NCBI GenBank assembly: GCA_031289755.1
Contig: JAITOU010000012.1
Location: forward strand, 43,600-107,599
Direction: 5' to 3'
Length of the DNA stretch: 64,000 bases
Origin: Clostridiales bacterium
Lineage (GTDB): Bacteria; Bacillota; Clostridia; Christensenellales; JAISNN01
The position numbers and the translations under genes are program-made. The notes beneath the pieces were generated by a model. That model saw only the letters and a list, made by a program, of their open reading frames with translations. It searched no databases and had not been told where the DNA came from. Positions 60,985 to 64,000 of this stretch are shown here, piece after piece (position 1 is the first letter of the stretch; the number at the start of each line of letters is the position of its first letter).

Positions 60985-62361
60985 TTATTCAAACAATTTT
61001 TCCAAAGCAATAAGCTCAACGGGTTCTGCCGAGTTTAACAACCCTTTTTTAAAGCCTGCCTTTGAAAAAATATAGTAATAATTCTTACGATTTCCGCCCA
61101 TTGCTTCCGCATATTCTTTGAGCAATTCAAGCTCGTCAAGTCCCGTTGGGTCGTTTCTATATTTGCAAGAACCGACAATCGCTTCCTTGCCGTCAGACGA
61201 CAGCATAACGATATCAATCTGCGCTTGTTTTTTTGTTTTTGGATTAGCTCCCCACCATTGACCGATAGTCCCCTGCGATAGGGGAAGCGGAGCATACTTT
61301 TCGAGATATTGCTTGCAAATTTCTTCAAAGGCAAGCCCCATAAAGTCGGCTAAAAAAGGCTTTACGCTATGCTTATAATTTTCTTTCATTTTGCCCGACA
61401 TAATTGACGACATATTTTTGGGAACAAACCTATACCAAAAACGGAACAATCCGTCGGCAATCAAGTAAACGGATTTATTTTTTCCGTCCGTCAACGGAGC
61501 TTCCTTTTTTAAAATGCCGAGAGTAATGAGATTATTGATATATTTGACGCAATTTCCCGAATCCAAACCGATAGTACCGCTTATTTCCGAAAGCTTTGTT
61601 TTGCCGTCGGCAATCGCCGTAATAATCGCATTATAGGTTTGCGGTTCGCGCAGCTCTTGTTTCAATAGGTTAGACGGTTCTTCAAACAACATAGCGTTGC
61701 GGTTGAGCATATTGTCTAATATGTTTTCGTCAACGGTTTTGTTCTGTCTGATTTCTTCGAGATACAGCGGAATGCCGCCCGTTATGCCGTATACAAGCAA
61801 TTTGTCTTCCGTCGAAAAGTCGGGAAACCACCTTGCCGTTTCCTTATAATCAAACGGCAATATCTTAAATTGTGCTGTACGCCGCCCATAAAGCGGACTT
61901 TTGTAGCCCAAAACCTGCTTTTCCATAAAGCTCATACTCGAACCGCAAAGAATCAAAAACAGCTTTGTTTTTTTGAATTTATGGTCAATCGTGTTTTGCA
62001 AAATAGACGAAATGCTTTTATAGCTTTTTGCAAGGTAAGGGTATTCGTCGATTACCAATATCAGCCGCTCCGCCGCCGCAAGCTCTCCGACGGCGTCTAA
62101 TGCCGATTGAAAGCTCAAAAAACTTGCTTCGCCGTAAGGCTTATCTCCTACGCCGAATATTGCTCCCGAAAAAGCTTCCAAATTTTGCTTTGCTTCGGTT
62201 TCCATAGAAGCAAAGAATATTGTTTTTTTGTCCTTGCAAAATTCACTTATAAGCGTAGTTTTGCCTACGCGCCGCCGCCCGTAAACAACGGCGCACTCAA
62301 ACCTGTCGCTGTCATACATATCGTTTAATTTTGCCAATTCGTTTTCGCGAGCTATAAACAT
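60985..62361 (-). CDS. AAA-type ATPase with DUF234-like C-terminus
   Basis: 458 residues. Walker A YGRRRVGKTTLISEF, Walker B LILVIDEYPYLA near 97, sensor region LFLILCGSSMSFMEKQVLGY, then a winged-helix region and a C-terminal half (GTIGQWWGANPKTKKQAQIDIVMLS) with the restriction-endonuclease-like D-x-x pattern of the archaeal-ATPase/DUF234 family. GGGGTG site. Divergent from the DUF4143 gene at 62698; the promoter region is full of repeated operators. Role unknown, family is mobile. Confidence 0.88.
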   Translation of the reverse strand: MFIARENELAKLNDMYDSDRFECAVVYGRRRVGKTTLISEFCKDKKTIFFASMETEAKQNLEAFSGAIFGVGDKPYGEASFLSFQSALDAVGELAAAERLILVIDEYPYLAKSYKSISSILQNTIDHKFKKTKLFLILCGSSMSFMEKQVLGYKSPLYGRRTAQFKILPFDYKETARWFPDFSTEDKLLVYGITGGIPLYLEEIRQNKTVDENILDNMLNRNAMLFEEPSNLLKQELREPQTYNAIITAIADGKTKLSEISGTIGLDSGNCVKYINNLITLGILKKEAPLTDGKNKSVYLIADGLFRFWYRFVPKNMSSIMSGKMKENYKHSVKPFLADFMGLAFEEICKQYLEKYAPLPLSQGTIGQWWGANPKTKKQAQIDIVMLSSDGKEAIVGSCKYRNDPTGLDELELLKEYAEAMGGNRKNYYYIFSKAGFKKGLLNSAEPVELIALEKLFE

Positions 62362-62382
62362 TTTTTATACACCCCACAATTT

Positions 62383-62470
62383 GCTGTATCACAATACACT
62401 GTATCACAATACAGTGAATTGCCGTATCACGAACCACTGTATCACGATACATAATATTATAATACAGTGT
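62383..62470. promoter_or_regulatory. Iterated TGTATCAC(A/G)ATACA operators
   Basis: Four or five copies of the element (centred near 62391, 62407, 62428, 62442 and a half at 62463) lie just upstream of the ATPase gene on the minus strand. Copies near 62391, 62407 and 62442 have TGTAT/ATACA dyads. Confidence 0.65.
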
Positions 62471-62518
62471 TTTTGAAATGTCAAGGGGAATATCAAACGA
62501 AAAGAACGGTTATTCCCA

Positions 62519-62600
62519 CCGTAGGGGCGACCGACCCGGTCGTCCGAAACCGTATTAATGATATTCCTATTGTAGGGGCGGATTCCATATCCGCCCGAAT
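62519..62600. repeat. Two REP-like GTAGGGGCG palindromes
   Basis: GTAGGGGCGACC with its stem partner (62521-62547), and GTAGGGGCGGAT paired with ATCCGCCC (62572-62597). Same family as 5880 and 63951. Confidence 0.72.
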
Positions 62601-62634
62601 AATTTTGTATATATGGCACACACACTGTAAACGC

Positions 62635-62677
62635 TTGACAAAAAGTAAAACTTCTGATAAAATGACATACGATGTCA
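62635..62677 (+). promoter_or_regulatory. Promoter and operator of the DUF4143 ATPase
   Basis: TTGACA 62635-62640, 17 bases, TAAAAT 62658-62663, overlapped by a TGACAT-ACG-ATGTCA dyad (62663-62677). Confidence 0.75.
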
Positions 62678-62697
62678 GATTATCGGAGGTTTTATTT

Positions 62698-63927
62698 ATG
62701 TATATTAAGCGGCACATAGAGAGCTGTCTAAAACAAATAGCAGATATGTATCCTGCCGTACTTGTGACGGGTACGCGGCAGGTCGGAAAATCCACTTTGA
62801 TTCAAAACGAAATCGATGGCATAGCATATATTACCTTTGACGACCTGCGGCTTCAAAAGCAAGCCGCCGACGACCCGGTGTTATTTTTCAAGGTACACGA
62901 GCCGCCGATTATTATTGACGAAATACAATACGAACCCGATTTGTTTCCGTATATCAAAATCCTTGTGGACGAAAAAAAACAGAGCGGAATGTTTTATATG
63001 ACCGGCTCGCAAGCCTTTCAGCTCATGAAAAATGTTTCGGAGAGTCTTGCCGGACGCGTGGGGATTCTTGATTTATACGGATTATCATATAGAGAAATAA
63101 AGAATATCGCTTATACAAAGCCTTTTTTTCCTACGACCGCACATATCGACGCAGTCAAGGGGCTTGCGCCCAAGCTCGATTACCGTGAAATTTGGCGTAT
63201 TATTCAAAAAGGCTCGTTTCCTCAAATATATCAAAAGGATTATAACGCCGAACAGTGTGAAATTTTTTTCAGCCGATATTTGCGTACTTATATCGAACGG
63301 GATGTTCGCGCGCTGACGCAAGTGGCGGACGAACGCGCCTTTCTTGACTTTATAACGGCGACGGCGTCGCTTACCGCTCAACAGCTAAATTACCAAACGA
63401 TAGCTAAGGCGGTAGGAAAGGATGTAAACACTATCAAACGGTGGATGTCGATTCTCGTTACGAGCGGACTTGTCACCTTGCTTGAACCGTACCACGACAA
63501 CGTACTTAAACGCATTGCAAAAACGCCCAAATTACATTTTATGGACACCGGACTTGCCTGTTATCTTTGCGGTTGGCATACGCCGGAGACCTTAGAAAAA
63601 GGGGCGTTTGCCGGGCAAATCTTTGAAACCTTTGCGGTAACGGAAATCATGAAAAGCTACGCTAACGCCGGAATCGATACAAGGTTAAACTTCTTCTACT
63701 ACCGTGACGAAGAAATGCGGGAGATTGACCTTATTATAAAACGCAACGGGGTGCTATACCCGATTGAGGTCAAAAAAGCCGGAAGCGGAGAAAAAAAAGA
63801 TGTGAAGAACTTTGACCTGCTCAAAAAAAGCGGTTGTGAGCGCGGTGAAGGCGCGCTTGTGTGCATGGACGAGACGCTTGGATTTTTAACCGAAAAGGAC
63901 AGGGTAATATCGGTAAATATGATATAA
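62698..63927 (+). CDS. AAA-type ATPase with DUF4143 domain
   Basis: 409 residues from ATG 62698, where CGGAGG sits 12 bases upstream; the longer frame starts inside the repeats. Walker A VTGTRQVGKSTLIQ near 25, Walker B PIIIDEIQYEPDL near 78, SLAGRVGILDLYGLSYREI, then RYLRTYIERDVRALTQV and the DUF4143 end (FYYRDEEMREIDLIIKRNGVLYPIEVKKAGSG) with ExD/ExK-like nuclease-fold residues. These proteins are among the commonest mobile ATPases. Relation to the gene at 210 is by family only. Confidence 0.92.
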   Translation: MYIKRHIESCLKQIADMYPAVLVTGTRQVGKSTLIQNEIDGIAYITFDDLRLQKQAADDPVLFFKVHEPPIIIDEIQYEPDLFPYIKILVDEKKQSGMFYMTGSQAFQLMKNVSESLAGRVGILDLYGLSYREIKNIAYTKPFFPTTAHIDAVKGLAPKLDYREIWRIIQKGSFPQIYQKDYNAEQCEIFFSRYLRTYIERDVRALTQVADERAFLDFITATASLTAQQLNYQTIAKAVGKDVNTIKRWMSILVTSGLVTLLEPYHDNVLKRIAKTPKLHFMDTGLACYLCGWHTPETLEKGAFAGQIFETFAVTEIMKSYANAGIDTRLNFFYYRDEEMREIDLIIKRNGVLYPIEVKKAGSGEKKDVKNFDLLKKSGCERGEGALVCMDETLGFLTEKDRVISVNMI

Positions 63928-63950
63928 GCCACCTTTATCGCAGGCATTAT

Positions 63951-64000
63951 CGTAGGGGCGGATTGCTGCGCCCAAAAAGCTATAAGTATCCTATCGTAGG
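63951..64000. repeat. REP-like palindromes at the window end
   Basis: GTAGGGGCGGATTGCTGCGCCC at 63953-63974 and the beginning of another copy (CGTAGG) at the last bases. Confidence 0.6.

Noticed and set aside
1..64000. tRNA or rRNA genes
   Set aside because: None could be recognised on either strand.

Overview
The window looks like chromosome from a low-to-mid GC, spore-forming member of the Clostridia, probably an uncultured gut-type lineage. This is an inference from four things: consensus TTGACA/TATAAT promoters with 17-bp spacers and strong AGGAG ribosome sites throughout, a complete cotJABC spore-coat operon, an ECF S-component vitamin transporter, and many lipobox or single-anchor surface proteins with no sortase motif. 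Housekeeping genes (maf, an MreB-like actin, mntP, O-acetylhomoserine sulfhydrylase with cysK, a histidinol-phosphatase-like PHP protein, a ketopantoate-reductase-like gene, ychF, uppP) are interspersed with accessory islands.

Layout. 1-4.4 kb: an AAA/DUF4143 ATPase, then an array of small XRE-type repressors (+ strand) alternating with near-identical 72-residue proteins of unknown function (- strand). Each pair has its own palindrome, usually inside the spacer of a consensus promoter. A further pair lies at 15.3-16.0 kb. 4.4-12.4 kb: ordinary genes, ending in a sulfur-amino-acid operon. 12.7-16.3 kb: an AT-rich island with an HNH-nuclease remnant, a TcmP/three-Cys radical-SAM pair, an orphan gene and the distant XRE/small-protein pair. 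16.3-19 kb: a PHP phosphoesterase and two tandem ATP-grasp ligases. 19.4-29.3 kb: a 2731-residue modular lipoprotein and a membrane-anchored partner. 29.6-38.2 kb: a run of zinc-ribbon and small membrane proteins plus short proteins sharing the motif PIVQPIxxVPYGTxNQPLxQ; two of these are identical in protein but differ at about 32 synonymous sites. 38.3-40 kb: a DtxR/MntR-type regulator and cotJABC. 41-48 kb: strong inverted-repeat structures, a YDG/MBG-repeat surface protein and a GH5 lipoprotein. 48.1-49 kb: short direct repeats, then a type III toxin-antitoxin locus. 49-55.4 kb: a methionyl-tRNA-synthetase-like protein lacking an intact KMSKS loop, then a leader peptide and two ABC exporter half-transporters. 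55.7-58.2 kb: a second anchored surface protein whose leader resembles that of the first. 58.4-64 kb: a superinfection-immunity-like protein, ychF, uppP and two more AAA-type ATPases of the mobile DUF4143/DUF234 type, with REP-like palindromes.

The strongest candidates for something undescribed are (1) the XRE/72-residue-protein cassette array with promoter-embedded private operators, (2) the VPYGT-motif protein cluster next to the cotJ operon, and (3) a perfect four-stem cloverleaf at 41259-41346. The type III toxin-antitoxin locus is a known class but an unusual-looking member.
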